From Ruegeria marina (GTDB lineage Bacteria; Pseudomonadota; Alphaproteobacteria; Rhodobacterales; Rhodobacteraceae), in contig NZ_FMZV01000001.1 of assembly GCF_900101475.1 (NCBI RefSeq), positions 1 through 64,000 of the forward strand: a stretch of DNA of 64,000 bases. The letters run 5' to 3'. Made by a program: the position numbers and the translations under genes. The notes under the pieces were generated by a model. It did no database searches. It saw only the letters and a program-made list of their open reading frames with translations, and was not told where the DNA came from. Positions 15,965 through 25,139 of the stretch are shown piece by piece. The number at the start of each line of letters is the position of its first letter. Within the stretch, counting starts at the first letter, position 1.

Positions 15965-16112
15965 TTCGTTTTCTCCTTTCCTACTGAATTCTAAAGGGTC
16001 GTCTGCGGGATTCAAGCTGACGGAAATCCTTTGGCCCTGGGCAGAATCCGCGCAGGCCGGTGTTCCGACAAATTGAAACTGCGGGAAAGCCGGGTCTGGC
16101 AGGTGGCACCTC

Positions 16113-18446
16113 TCAGAGTTCCAGACGCCGAAGCCGGAGGGCGTTCGAGATGACCGATACAGACGACAGGCTCATCGCCGCCGCCGCGATCATCGGCGAA
16201 AGCAGCAGGCCGACAAACGGGTAGAGGACACCGGCCGCGATCGGCACTCCGGCCGCGTTGTAGGCGAAGGCGAAGAACAAGTTCTGCTTGATGTTTCGCA
16301 GCGTCCCTTTTGCGAGTTTCCGGGCACGCACGAGCCCCGCGAGATCGCCGCGCATCAGGGTGATCCCGGCGCTTTCAACGGCGACGTCCGCGCCGGTGCT
16401 CATGGCGATGCCGACGTCCGCGGCAGCGAGAGCGGGCGCGTCGTTCACACCGTCGCCTGCCATGGCGATGTGGGCTCCATTAGCCCGGAGCTCCTCCACG
16501 AGCGTCTTCTTGTCTTCGGGAAGAACGCCCGCGCGCACTTCGTCGATGCCGAGTTTCCGCGCCACCGCCTCTGCTGTTCGCTGGTTGTCCCCGGTCGCCA
16601 TGATCACGGTCAACCCCAGGGCGTGCAAATCGCGGATGGCGCTTTCGGTGGTCTTCTTGATCGGGTCGGTTACGGCGACAATCCCCGCCAACTTGCCGTC
16701 GAAGGCGACGAACATCGCCGTTTTCCCTTCGGCCCGCAACCCGTCGGCTGCCTCGTCCGCGTCATCGATGCGAATATCCAGTTCGGCCATCATGGCGCTG
16801 TTGCCAAGTGCCACCGGGCGTCCATTTACAGTGCCGCGAACCCCCTTGCCGGTAACCGCGTCGAAGTCTTCCGCTTGACCGGGTTCCGTATCGCGCGCGC
16901 GCGCGCCTTCCACGATGGCTTCTGCCAGCGGATGCTCGGACCCGCGTTCGAGGGCCGCGGCAAGTGACAGGACCTCGCTCTCTTCGTGCCCCTCCAGCGC
17001 AATGACATCCGTGAGTTTCGGCTTGCCTTCGGTCAGCGTTCCGGTCTTGTCCACGATCACCGTGTCGACGCGCGCCATCCGTTCCAGCGCCTCGGCGTCC
17101 TTGATCAGCACACCCGCCTGGGCGCCACGTCCGGCCGCCGTCGTGATCGAGATCGGCGTGGCAAGCCCGAGCGCGCAGGGGCAGGCGATGATGAGGACGG
17201 AAACGGCCGAGGCGATGGCAAAGGCCAGCGCCGGTTCGGGACCCAAGGCAAGCCAGGTAAAGAACGCCGCGATCGCTACCGCGACGACCGTCGGAACGAA
17301 GATTGACGAGACTCTGTCGGCCAGCCCCTGGATCGGAGCACGCGAGCGCCGGGCGCCGGCCACCATGTCGACGATCTGGGCAAGCACCGTGTCGGCGCCG
17401 ACCTGCGTTGCGCGGATGGCCAGGGTTCCGTTCTTGTTGATCGTGCTGCCCGTGACACGGTCACCTGTGGTCTTCTCCACAGGCACGGGTTCGCCCGTGA
17501 TCATGCTTTCATCAATGGACGATCGGCCCTCGACCACCTCGCCGTCCACTGGCACGCTGTCGCCCGGTCGCACACGCAACAGGTCGCCTTCGACGATGTT
17601 CTCAAGCGGCGCGTCATATTCGCTACCGTCCGGCAAGATGCGCCGGGCGGTCTTCGGCGCGAGGTCCAGAAGCGCGCGGATCGCGTCGCCGGTCCGTTCT
17701 CGCGCACGAAGTTCGAGCACCTGACCCACGAAGATCAAGGCGATGATGACGACAGCGGCTTCATAGTATGTGCCGACACCTTCGCCCATGCGGTATTGTT
17801 CCGGAAACACACCGGGCGCGAAGGTGGCGAAAAGCGAATACAGGTAGGCAGACCCGACCCCAAGCGAGATCAGCGTCCACATGTTGGGAGACAGGTTCCG
17901 CAAGGAGTCGAAACCGCGCAGGAAGAACGGACGAGCCGCCCAGAGAACGATGGGCGTGGCCAAGGCAAACTCGATATGGACCGAGAGTTGATGACCCAGC
18001 CAGTCGCGCACCGGCAGGCCGATCAGTTCTCCCATTGTCAGGATCATGAGCGGCACGGCCGCGGCCGTGCTGATCCACATTCGGCGCGTGAAGTCCGTCA
18101 ATTCCTCACTGGGTTGATCCGTCGGAACAACCGGTTCCAGCGCCATGCCGCAGATTGGGCAGCTTCCGGGTTCGTCGCGGACGATCTCAGGGTGCATCGG
18201 GCAGGTCCATTGCGTGCCGGGCAGGGCTTGCTGACCAGCCTTTTCGGCATTTCCCGAGGCATAGAAATAGGGATCGGCCTCGAACTTCGCTTCGCAGCCT
18301 TCCGAGCAGAACCACCAGGTCTTGCCGCCGTATTCGCGCGAGCGGGCATCCTCGCTTACTTCGACCTGCATGCCGCAAACAGGATCTGTCGCGGTCTCGG
18401 CTCCGGGTGCGGGAGCGCGGTGATCGTGATGGGCGTGGTCGGACAT
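16113..18446 (-). CDS. copA: Copper-translocating P1B-type ATPase
   Basis: The 777-residue protein begins with a His-rich leader, then a YHS-type metal domain (DPVCGM at 21-26, FCSEGC at 46-51), then a heavy-metal-binding domain with TCPMHPEI (81-88) and CPICGM (96-101). It lacks the usual HMA domains. The ATPase core is intact: ITGEP in the actuator, C422-P-C424 in the transport helix, the phosphorylated Asp466 in DKTGT, and [10 protein letters not shown]. The C-terminal membrane pair has NAAGVP and [17 protein letters not shown], typical of Cu(I) exporters. YHS- and HMBD-bearing CopA-type pumps work in copper or silver export. It is preceded by a membrane protein gene 24 bp upstream. Confidence 0.92.
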   Translation of the reverse strand: MSDHAHHDHRAPAPGAETATDPVCGMQVEVSEDARSREYGGKTWWFCSEGCEAKFEADPYFYASGNAEKAGQQALPGTQWTCPMHPEIVRDEPGSCPICGMALEPVVPTDQPSEELTDFTRRMWISTAAAVPLMILTMGELIGLPVRDWLGHQLSVHIEFALATPIVLWAARPFFLRGFDSLRNLSPNMWTLISLGVGSAYLYSLFATFAPGVFPEQYRMGEGVGTYYEAAVVIIALIFVGQVLELRARERTGDAIRALLDLAPKTARRILPDGSEYDAPLENIVEGDLLRVRPGDSVPVDGEVVEGRSSIDESMITGEPVPVEKTTGDRVTGSTINKNGTLAIRATQVGADTVLAQIVDMVAGARRSRAPIQGLADRVSSIFVPTVVAVAIAAFFTWLALGPEPALAFAIASAVSVLIIACPCALGLATPISITTAAGRGAQAGVLIKDAEALERMARVDTVIVDKTGTLTEGKPKLTDVIALEGHEESEVLSLAAALERGSEHPLAEAIVEGARARDTEPGQAEDFDAVTGKGVRGTVNGRPVALGNSAMMAELDIRIDDADEAADGLRAEGKTAMFVAFDGKLAGIVAVTDPIKKTTESAIRDLHALGLTVIMATGDNQRTAEAVARKLGIDEVRAGVLPEDKKTLVEELRANGAHIAMAGDGVNDAPALAAADVGIAMSTGADVAVESAGITLMRGDLAGLVRARKLAKGTLRNIKQNLFFAFAYNAAGVPIAAGVLYPFVGLLLSPMIAAAAMSLSSVSVISNALRLRRLEL

Positions 18447-18470
18447 AGGATATCCCCTTTCACTCGGTCT

Positions 18471-18848
18471 TTATGGGGGTTCCAGTTGAGGGAAGGTCAA
18501 GGGGGGCGTAGCCTTGGGGTCATCGGCCTCCTTTCGGCCGTGATCATGGTCTTCGTCCCCGGGCGGATTGAGCCTCAGGAAGACGCGCTCGAACGCAAGG
18601 ACGGCTGTCATGCTGGCAAGGGCAATCACTGGATTCGCCGGGTCGCTGTGCCATTGCATCACCGCGAAGGCTCCGATCACCATGGCGTCCAGTCCGATAG
18701 CGGTAAGAAGGATCCAGCCCCGTGCGCCGATCTCCGTCCTGAGGTGTCGCCAGTCGCCCCGATGGATCAGTATGTCCATCCTGGAAGGGGGCCCAAGCGA
18801 GGCGACGCGGCTGAAGTCGAAAAAGACGGTCAGCGCACCGGCGATCAC
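18471..18848 (-). CDS. Small membrane protein of unknown function in the copper operon
   Basis: The frame gives 125 residues from a GTG at 18848, with two or three hydrophobic segments: VVIAGALTVFFDFSRVASL, WILLTAIGLDAMVIGAFAVM and NPVIALASMTAVLAFERVFL. It ends in an acidic His-rich tail (DEDHDHG). The start is uncertain. Protein-like sequence (HTPVYTVV) continues upstream in frame without an ATG, and a good ribosome site (AAGGAAG near 18905) precedes an ATG in a different frame. A frameshift near the start, or a non-ATG start, would explain this. No family recognised. Confidence 0.5.
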   Translation of the reverse strand: MIAGALTVFFDFSRVASLGPPSRMDILIHRGDWRHLRTEIGARGWILLTAIGLDAMVIGAFAVMQWHSDPANPVIALASMTAVLAFERVFLRLNPPGDEDHDHGRKEADDPKATPPLTFPQLEPP

Positions 18849-18919
18849 GACCGTGTAGACAGGCGTATGGTCCCGGATGATGCCCGGCGGCCCGGAGGTG
18901 TTCTCATCGCATACTTCCT

Positions 18920-19306
18920 TCAGGCTGCATCCACTGCTTGAACCAGCATGTCGCGGACCTGACCGGCAACCGCGTGCAACTTGGTATTGTCGACAGCCGC
19001 CATGGACGCGACCGGATCTACGGCGCTTACCTCGGTACCGTCCTCCACGCTGCGCAGGATCACGTTGCAGGGCAACATCGCGCCAATTCGTGGCTCGATG
19101 CCGATAGCCTCCCAGGCCATTTTCGGATTGCAGGCGCCGAGGATCCTGTAGCCGTCCATGTCCTTGTCGATCTTCTGCTTCATCGTTGCCTTGACGTCGA
19201 TCTCGGTCAGGATGCCGAAACCCCTGGCCGTCAGCGCCGCGCGGACGCGGGCCTCCGCCTCGTCGATGCCGGTGTCCGCCAGCAGGCGGTCGTGCGTGTA
19301 TGCCAT
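18920..19306 (-). CDS. DUF302 domain protein
   Basis: The start at 19306 has AAGGA upstream and gives 128 residues. The pattern EARVRAALTARGFGILTEID, a YRILGACNP segment, and MLPCNVILRS with a conserved Cys is typical of DUF302. These small alpha/beta proteins are often encoded with heavy-metal efflux genes and may bind metals or hydrophobic ligands. It lies between the EF-hand gene and the membrane protein gene on the same strand, in the copper operon. The biochemical function is unknown. Confidence 0.8.
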   Translation of the reverse strand: MAYTHDRLLADTGIDEAEARVRAALTARGFGILTEIDVKATMKQKIDKDMDGYRILGACNPKMAWEAIGIEPRIGAMLPCNVILRSVEDGTEVSAVDPVASMAAVDNTKLHAVAGQVRDMLVQAVDAA

Positions 19307-19381
19307 TCTGTCTGTCCTTTCACGGTTAAGCCCCGGCCCCACGCGATGCGGGACCGGGAAGGGGGGAGTTGTCCGGCGGGG

Positions 19382-19966
19382 TCAGTTGCTGCCCGTCCCA
19401 CCCTGGCCGGGTGTCCCCATCATGCCGCCGGTTCCGTGCATGCCGCCTTTGTTTCCCGGCATCATGTCGTGATGCATCATCTCCTTGTGCTTCATCATGT
19501 CGGCCGGCTTGACGATCTCTGACGCCGACACCGCGCCATCACCGTCGTCGTCAAGAAACTGGAAACGGTCCACCATGGTTTCGCGAACAAGCGCGCTGTG
19601 GAGTGTCTCGAATTCGCTCAGCGACAGGGCTTCGTCGCCGTCGGCGTCATATTCAGCCAGCAGGGTCTGGAGCCCTTCGCGGGCCTCCTGCGATGTTATC
19701 TTGCCATCGCCATCCGTGTCGAACAGGTCCTTGGCAATGCTCATCAGCGAGGCGCCATCGCCCATCATGCCCATGCTCGACATGTGGCCACCGGACCCCA
19801 TCATATGCGCGTGCATCCGCATCATCATCTGCTTCATGTCGTGATTGCTGGTCCCCTGGCCTCGGGCTCCCTGACTGCCATGGCCATGATCGCCCGCAGC
19901 CAGCGCGGTACTCCCCAGAGATATCAGGACCGCCGTTGCCGCCGCGAGTTTCCTTGTTGTTGTCAT
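19382..19966 (-). CDS. Exported EF-hand protein with Met/His-rich segment
   Basis: The 194-residue protein has a signal peptide (KLAAATAVLISLGSTALA). Next comes a Met/His-rich stretch with repeated MM, MH and HM pairs (residues about 44-72), which is a typical Cu(I)/Ag(I)-binding composition. Three EF-hand loops follow: DTDGDGKITSQE, DADGDEALSLSE and DDDGDGAVSASE, each with the DxDxD spacing. A second Met/His/Gly-rich tail closes the protein. It may combine calcium binding with periplasmic copper buffering. It is the first gene of the copper operon and lies divergent from the two-component system. Confidence 0.8.
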   Translation of the reverse strand: MTTTRKLAAATAVLISLGSTALAAGDHGHGSQGARGQGTSNHDMKQMMMRMHAHMMGSGGHMSSMGMMGDGASLMSIAKDLFDTDGDGKITSQEAREGLQTLLAEYDADGDEALSLSEFETLHSALVRETMVDRFQFLDDDGDGAVSASEIVKPADMMKHKEMMHHDMMPGNKGGMHGTGGMMGTPGQGGTGSN

Positions 19967-20045
19967 GTCAGCATCCTTTCCTATGTGAATTGCCTCACCG
20001 ACATGGGAAAGTAGAAAAGAACGCCAAGGCCGCGTCATGTGCGGA

Positions 20046-20093
20046 TTTGTATCCGTTCGTCGCAAAACGCGCGTCCGATACAAAGCGTTACAA
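20046..20093. promoter_or_regulatory. Candidate response-regulator binding region between the copper operon and its regulators
   Basis: TACAA occurs twice in direct orientation exactly 10 bp apart (20079-20083 and 20089-20093). This is the spacing used by OmpR-family dimers. An inverted copy, TTTGTATC (20046-20053), pairs with GATACAAA (20077-20084). The region separates the EF-hand/copA operon (start 19966) from the response regulator (start 20137), so it could control both. Confidence 0.4.
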
Positions 20094-20136
20094 TCGCGGT
20101 GCTGACTGTGGGTCGCCGCCTTGTCAAACAGGGGGA

Positions 20137-20859
20137 ATGGACAACTTGCCACATATCCTGGTTGTCGACGATCACCGCCAGATACGGGATTCGGTCACGC
20201 GCTTCCTGGAACGCAATGGCATGCGGGCGACGGCGGCGAAAGATGCCCGGGAAATGGACGAGAAACTCGCCAAAGGTCACTACGACCTGATGGTGCTGGA
20301 TGTCATGATGCCGGGCGAGGACGGGCTTTCGGTGTGCAAGCGTATCTCGGCCGAGAAAAGGCTGCCCATCATCATGCTGACGGCGCTCGGGCAGGATTCG
20401 GACCGTATCGTCGGGCTGGAAATCGGTGCGGACGACTACTTGCCAAAACCCTTCAACCCGCGGGAACTTCTGGCCCGGATCAAGGCGGTGCTGCGCCGCG
20501 CAGCCTACGAGACGAGCGAGGCCGGGACGATTTCGGGTCGCATTCTGCGTTTCGGCGGGCTGACGCTCGATACCGATGCCCATGTCATCATGGACGGGGA
20601 TGGCACTCGCGTGCAACTGACAACAGCGGATTTTCGGCTTTTGACGGTTCTTCTCGCGCGTCCGCGCATGGTTCTGAGCCGTGAGCAGCTTCTTGATCTT
20701 ACGGCGGGGCGCGCGGCGGGCCCGCTCGACCGCACGATCGACAACCAGATCAGCCGGCTGCGGCGCAAGATCGAGGCGGACCCGTTGCACCCGGCGCTCA
20801 TCACCACCGTCCGCAGCCACGGCTACAGTCTGAACGCGGACGTCGAGGTGATCGCGTGA
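20137..20859 (+). CDS. OmpR-family response regulator
   Basis: The 240-residue protein has a receiver domain with Asp11-Asp12, the phospho-acceptor Asp55 (LMVLDVMMPG), the Thr in IIMLTALG and the Lys in DYLPKPFN. A winged-helix domain follows, with REQLLDLTAGR and DNQISRLRRKIE. It is co-encoded with a sensor kinase (GTGA overlap) and divergent from the copper operon, so it is probably the copper-responsive activator (CopR/CusR-like), though the kinase's metal is not proven. The ATG at 20137 has GGGGGA immediately upstream, tighter than usual. Confidence 0.88.
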   Translation: MDNLPHILVVDDHRQIRDSVTRFLERNGMRATAAKDAREMDEKLAKGHYDLMVLDVMMPGEDGLSVCKRISAEKRLPIIMLTALGQDSDRIVGLEIGADDYLPKPFNPRELLARIKAVLRRAAYETSEAGTISGRILRFGGLTLDTDAHVIMDGDGTRVQLTTADFRLLTVLLARPRMVLSREQLLDLTAGRAAGPLDRTIDNQISRLRRKIEADPLHPALITTVRSHGYSLNADVEVIA

Positions 20860-22277
20860 CCCGGCCCCGCATGGGCAGCCTGCGCACACAGCTTGTGATC
20901 CTCATTCTTGGGGCGCTGGCAATCGCGCAGGTGGTAAGCCTGTGGCTTTTCGCGGACGAGCGCAGCCTGGCCGTCCGGGCTGCGCTCGGCTTCGAGGCGG
21001 CCGGGCGCGCCGCCCACATCGTGCGCCTTTTGGAGGAAGCTCCGCCGGATCTTTCCGACGCGATCGTGCGGGCCGCGAATTCGCCGCTGGTGCGTTTCGA
21101 CCTCGCGTCTGCCCCGCGCGTCACGACGCCCGACCATCATCACGCCACCTATATCGAATCGCGCGTCCGGGCATTGCTTGGCCACAACACTGATCGCGAT
21201 ATCCGGGTCAACCTAAGGGAAACCCTGGTCCCTCTGCATCCGATCCCGAACCTGTCGCCACAGATGGCCGAACTGCATGAAGAGATGATGCATGGCCGGA
21301 TGCAGGCGGTCGAAATGACCCTGTCAATCGCGTTGGACGGTGGCCAATGGCTGAACGTCGGAACCCGGTTCGAACGCCCGCCCTTGCAATGGCCGCTCGC
21401 CTCCGTCCTGACTTTCGGACTGACCGCCGCGCTGATCCTTGTCGCGGCGTTCTGGTTCGTCGTGACCCGCCTGACCGGGCCGCTGCGCGAACTTTCGCGC
21501 GCCGCCGAGAACGTGGGGCGCGGCGATGAGGTCGCCCCGTTGCCGGTCGCCGGTCCTGACGAGGTGCGGAATCTCACCCGCGCGTTCAACCGGATGCAGG
21601 AAAGGCTGACGCGCTTTGTCGCGGATCGTACCCGCATTATTGCGGCCGTAAGCCATGATCTGCGTTCTCCGCTCACGGCGATGCGGTGCGATGCCGAACT
21701 CGTCGAGGACGAGGTGATCCGCGAGAGTCTGATCGCGTCTATCGACGAGATGCAGACGATGGCTGAAGCCACGCTCAACTTCGCCGAGGGGCTGGCAGGC
21801 CGCGAACCCTCCGAGATTGTCGATCTGGACGACTGGCTCCAGACATTGGCGCGGGACATGGCCACACCTTTCGAGCTGACCGATGGCCCGTCGATGAAGG
21901 TGCGCATACACCCGCTTGCGCTGCGCAGGGCCGTACGCAACCTGGCGGAGAATGCCGTCCGCTATGCTGGCGGCGCCACGGTCAGCTGGCACCGCGCGGG
22001 CGATGATATGGTAATCGAGGTCATCGATGAGGGGCCCGGAATCCCGGACGAAGAGCTTGAAGAAGTCTTTGCGCCGTTTCACAGACTCGAAGCGTCCCGC
22101 TCACTCGAAACCGGCGGGCACGGGCTGGGCCTTGCCATCGCCCGCGCGATCGTGCGCGGGCACGGCGGCGACATCCGGCTCGAAAACCGCCCCGAAGGCG
22201 GGCTGAAGGCGTCCATTTTCATCCCGCTCGATGAGGACGGCGCCGTCGACGATGGGCGGCGGCAGAAGGAGCATTGA
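20856..22277 (+). CDS. Sensor histidine kinase
   Basis: The GTG start at 20856 overlaps the regulator's stop. The 473-residue protein has a first membrane helix (12-32), a periplasmic loop of about 150 residues and a second helix (183-204). A HAMP linker follows, then a HisKA domain with phospho-His267 in AVSHDLRSP, and a HATPase domain with NLAENAVRYA, DEGPGIP and GHGLGLAIA. The periplasmic loop contains a His triplet (94-96) and an HEEMMHGRM segment, which could be metal ligands and would suit copper sensing. That function is inferred from context and these residues. Confidence 0.88.
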   Translation: MTRPRMGSLRTQLVILILGALAIAQVVSLWLFADERSLAVRAALGFEAAGRAAHIVRLLEEAPPDLSDAIVRAANSPLVRFDLASAPRVTTPDHHHATYIESRVRALLGHNTDRDIRVNLRETLVPLHPIPNLSPQMAELHEEMMHGRMQAVEMTLSIALDGGQWLNVGTRFERPPLQWPLASVLTFGLTAALILVAAFWFVVTRLTGPLRELSRAAENVGRGDEVAPLPVAGPDEVRNLTRAFNRMQERLTRFVADRTRIIAAVSHDLRSPLTAMRCDAELVEDEVIRESLIASIDEMQTMAEATLNFAEGLAGREPSEIVDLDDWLQTLARDMATPFELTDGPSMKVRIHPLALRRAVRNLAENAVRYAGGATVSWHRAGDDMVIEVIDEGPGIPDEELEEVFAPFHRLEASRSLETGGHGLGLAIARAIVRGHGGDIRLENRPEGGLKASIFIPLDEDGAVDDGRRQKEH

Positions 22278-22597
22278 AATGAACCGAACGGCACGTCCTG
22301 CAATCACGGGTCTTGCGGCGCCGCCTCCGGCCGCCTCGGGCGTCGGGGAAAACTGGCAGGAAGAACGACGGAAGAGTTCGACCGTCGGCGAAAGGTGATG
22401 GAAAAGTGATGCAACGCGACCCGAACGTACACGCCTGGGCGGGAAAAGATCGGGGGTGATCGACATGTCCTGACACGGGCGCGCGGCAATGCAGTGTCAG
22501 GTCTGCCCGGCGAGCACCAGGGTGACGTCGACCGGATGTCCGGGCATGAATTCGAGATACTCCCTCCGACCCACTGACCCAGGCCGATGGTTTCATT
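22278..22597. other. Intergenic stretch, no gene supported
   Basis: These 320 bases lie between the kinase and the AraC-type gene, which converge. A 32-residue minus-strand frame ending near 22498 (REYLEFMPGHPVDVTLVLAG) reads like the C-terminus of a protein, but it has no start or upstream homology. No terminator with a T run is evident. Confidence 0.35.
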
Positions 22598-23611
22598 CTA
22601 ATTGGATCTGTTCTGCATTCTGAACTGTTTTGGTGTCAGCCCTTTTCTGGACTTGAAGGCCCGTTCGAAGGCCGAGGTGGTGCTGTAACCCAGATAGTCC
22701 GATATTTCGGATACCGACTTGCCGGACTCCCGAAGGGCGATTTCGGAAAATCGGATACGGCAGTCAGAGAGGATGGAATTGAAGGATTTGCTCTCATCCT
22801 CCAGCCTGCGGCGAAGTGTGCGCCGGGAAAGCCCCAGCGCGGCGGCAATGATTGTCTGATCCAGCTCGTCCCGACCCAGCCGCCGTACGATTTCCCGTCT
22901 TACCCGGGCGGAAACAGGCGCCTCGCGCTCTTGCTGCCAGGCGTGGCGCAAGAAGGCTCGGGAGACATCGTTGTGATTTTCGGCCTTCGCTTGCGCCATC
23001 GGACGATCCAGCAAGCGCGCCGGAAAACGCAAACTGTTGGCTGGGGCATTGTACTGGACGGGGCATCTGGGTCCAATGCGCGCGTCATTCCAGATCGCGC
23101 TTGTCTCATGCTCAATTGACACCAAGGTCGGTCGCCAATCCTTGCCCGCGACAGACTTGATCAATTGGTGAAACACCGAGATCGTCATTTCGGAATCCTG
23201 GGCGCGGGGCCAGATATCGAGGTCAAGGATGCGGTAGTTCAGGACGGCTTCGTCATCCTCTACCTGCAGAGCCAGTTCGGAATCGCTCTGGACCAAGGAA
23301 AACGCGTTCTTGAAAAGCGAAAGCGCCGCGCCAAGCGTCGGCGCTTCCAGGATGAACTCCCCGAAGGCCCCTATATTGTGCAGGTCAAAATGTGTCCCGA
23401 CCTCCCAGCCAAAAACCGGGTGGCGCAAGTCGGCGGCCGCCTTTTCAAAAAACGCCACGTATTTGCTGAGCGAAATGGTCTCGTCCATGTCGAGCGGGTT
23501 CATTCCGGACGCGTTGCCGAGTCCTTCAAAATCGCCACCCAGTTCCTGATAGACACGGAACGGGTCTGTCAAAGCGGAAGCGACGATTTGCGGACTGTAA
23601 ATGGCATGCAT
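22598..23611 (-). CDS. qhpR: AraC-family regulator of the amine dehydrogenase locus
   Basis: The ATG at 23611 gives 337 residues. The N-terminal domain is the arabinose-binding-like type found in OruR-class regulators (ISLSKYVAFFEKAAADL, FDLHNIGAFGEFILEAPTLG). The C-terminal AraC domain has two HTH motifs: DQTIIAAALGLSRRTLRRRL and SVSEISDYLGYSTTSAFERA. It is divergent from the qhp genes, which in Paracoccus are activated by an AraC-type regulator in response to amines. The symbol is assigned by that analogy. Confidence 0.8.
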   Translation of the reverse strand: MHAIYSPQIVASALTDPFRVYQELGGDFEGLGNASGMNPLDMDETISLSKYVAFFEKAAADLRHPVFGWEVGTHFDLHNIGAFGEFILEAPTLGAALSLFKNAFSLVQSDSELALQVEDDEAVLNYRILDLDIWPRAQDSEMTISVFHQLIKSVAGKDWRPTLVSIEHETSAIWNDARIGPRCPVQYNAPANSLRFPARLLDRPMAQAKAENHNDVSRAFLRHAWQQEREAPVSARVRREIVRRLGRDELDQTIIAAALGLSRRTLRRRLEDESKSFNSILSDCRIRFSEIALRESGKSVSEISDYLGYSTTSAFERAFKSRKGLTPKQFRMQNRSN

Positions 23612-23786
23612 GGCTGTTTGGCTTGCTTTGTTGGCCGAGTTTACGGTCGAGTCGGGGGTTTGACCAAGATCAATCTGGGCATCCCGCTCTCCGCACGAAG
23701 CCCAAAGCCGATTTTGTCCGGAAATGTTGTGTCGCTGTCCGCCGCTGTACTGGAGGCGCCGTCCTGTTCCACGCTGGAATATACGG

Positions 23787-25115
23787 ATGGAAGAAACCTT
23801 TGAACTTTTCGATGTCGCAATTGGCGGAGGTGGGCCGGCCGGTGCGGTGGCCGCCATCCTGCTGGCGCGTGCAGGGTATCGCGTGGGCCTCGCGACCTCC
23901 GTGCCACGGCGCGATAGGATTGAAGGTCTGTCGACGCGGGTTGCGGAAATGTTGCGCAATCATCGGCTTCCATTGAACGGGGTATCACGACCGTCACAGC
24001 GCCGCGCCGCATGGGGGGTCATGGCGGGTGCGCAGAATGTTGAACGGATCGTTCTGAGAAAAGCGTTCGATCAGGGGCTTCTGGCGCAGGCCCGAACAGA
24101 AGGTGTCACGGTTCTGACGGGTAACATTGCCTCAATGCAGCCTGACGAAAGTGTGATCCGCATGGCCGATGGCCGGAGACTGCTGGCCGGGCTGCTGTTT
24201 GATGCCCGTGGTCGACGGGCTCCGCGAAAAGCGTATTCAGATATGAACAGGGCCCAGTTGATCGGCCCTGAAAGCATCAGCATATCCGGGTTTCTGGACG
24301 CGCCGTTCCTGGATCAGGCCGGGTCGCATATCGAGGCTCATCCCGAAGGTTGGACCTGGCGCGCAAGACTGTCTGACGGGCGTGAATGGTTGCAGGTCGT
24401 TGGCGACAAGCGAGAACTGCGCGGCGGACAGTCCGCAAGCCAGCGTCTGGCGGGGATGTGGCAGCATGTGGTTGGCGCGAGCAGCGCCAAAGCGCCGTTG
24501 CCATCGACCTTTCATGTGAGCGCCGCCGGCCTCAGATTGAATAGCCCGGAACTGGATCCGCGTTGCCCGGCACTGGGTGACGCGGCGGTTGCCCTGGACC
24601 CGTTATCGGGGCACGGTCTGTTCTGGGCGATCTCGTCCGCCCTGATGACCCCGGCCATGGCGCAGGCGCTTCTTGGCGGGCACGCGGATTTGGCGCGCGA
24701 GTTTTACCGTGACCGGGTAGTGGACACATTTTGGCGTCAAGCCCGGATCGGGCGCGACTTCTATGCCAGTTCGGGACAAGACGGGGTGTTTTGGCTGTCG
24801 CGGCGAGTCTGGCCCGACGCGCGCCCGGCGCATCCGCCGCTGGCGCGTCCCCGGCTGGAGCCCCGCGTTCTGTTGTGTGACGGCGCGCTTTGCCGTGGCG
24901 AGGTTCTGGTGACAGAACGGGACCCCGGGGGGGCTGCCTTCGTGCTGGGACAGGCGATCGCCCCGATCCTGCGCGCCATCGGAAACAGGCCGCTGCCTGA
25001 AAGAGCCGTGTTTCATCGCACCTACCTGCCTTCACTTCCTGCAAGCACGGCCGCGCAGCTGCACGGCTGGCTGATTTCCCGAGGGCTGGGCCAAACCCCC
25101 GCCGTCATGAACTGA
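23787..25115 (+). CDS. qhpG: FAD-dependent monooxygenase for CTQ cofactor biogenesis
   Basis: The ATG at 23787 gives 442 residues. An FAD-binding dinucleotide fold opens the protein (DVAIGGGGPAGAVAAILLARAG), and GDAAVALDPLSGHGLFWAIS carries the second FAD motif of PHBH-type hydroxylases. In the quinohemoprotein amine dehydrogenase pathway QhpG hydroxylates the precursor tryptophan of QhpC on the way to cysteine tryptophylquinone. The gene directly precedes qhpA. Its ribosome site is weak (GGAATATACGG). A start further upstream at 23724 is possible but unlikely. Confidence 0.85.
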   Translation: MEETFELFDVAIGGGGPAGAVAAILLARAGYRVGLATSVPRRDRIEGLSTRVAEMLRNHRLPLNGVSRPSQRRAAWGVMAGAQNVERIVLRKAFDQGLLAQARTEGVTVLTGNIASMQPDESVIRMADGRRLLAGLLFDARGRRAPRKAYSDMNRAQLIGPESISISGFLDAPFLDQAGSHIEAHPEGWTWRARLSDGREWLQVVGDKRELRGGQSASQRLAGMWQHVVGASSAKAPLPSTFHVSAAGLRLNSPELDPRCPALGDAAVALDPLSGHGLFWAISSALMTPAMAQALLGGHADLAREFYRDRVVDTFWRQARIGRDFYASSGQDGVFWLSRRVWPDARPAHPPLARPRLEPRVLLCDGALCRGEVLVTERDPGGAAFVLGQAIAPILRAIGNRPLPERAVFHRTYLPSLPASTAAQLHGWLISRGLGQTPAVMN

Positions 25116-25139
25116 ACGAACCGACAAGGAGACTGCACG

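Noticed and set aside
19318-19332. CACGGTTAAG upstream of the DUF302 gene as an island box
   Set aside because: The left half-site does not match (CCTTT), and it lies in the copper operon, outside the island.
22495-22590. Minus-strand frame REYLEFMPGHPVDVTLVLAG, which reads like a protein C-terminus
   Set aside because: Only about 32 residues before an upstream stop, no start and no recognised family; kept as a note on the gap only.
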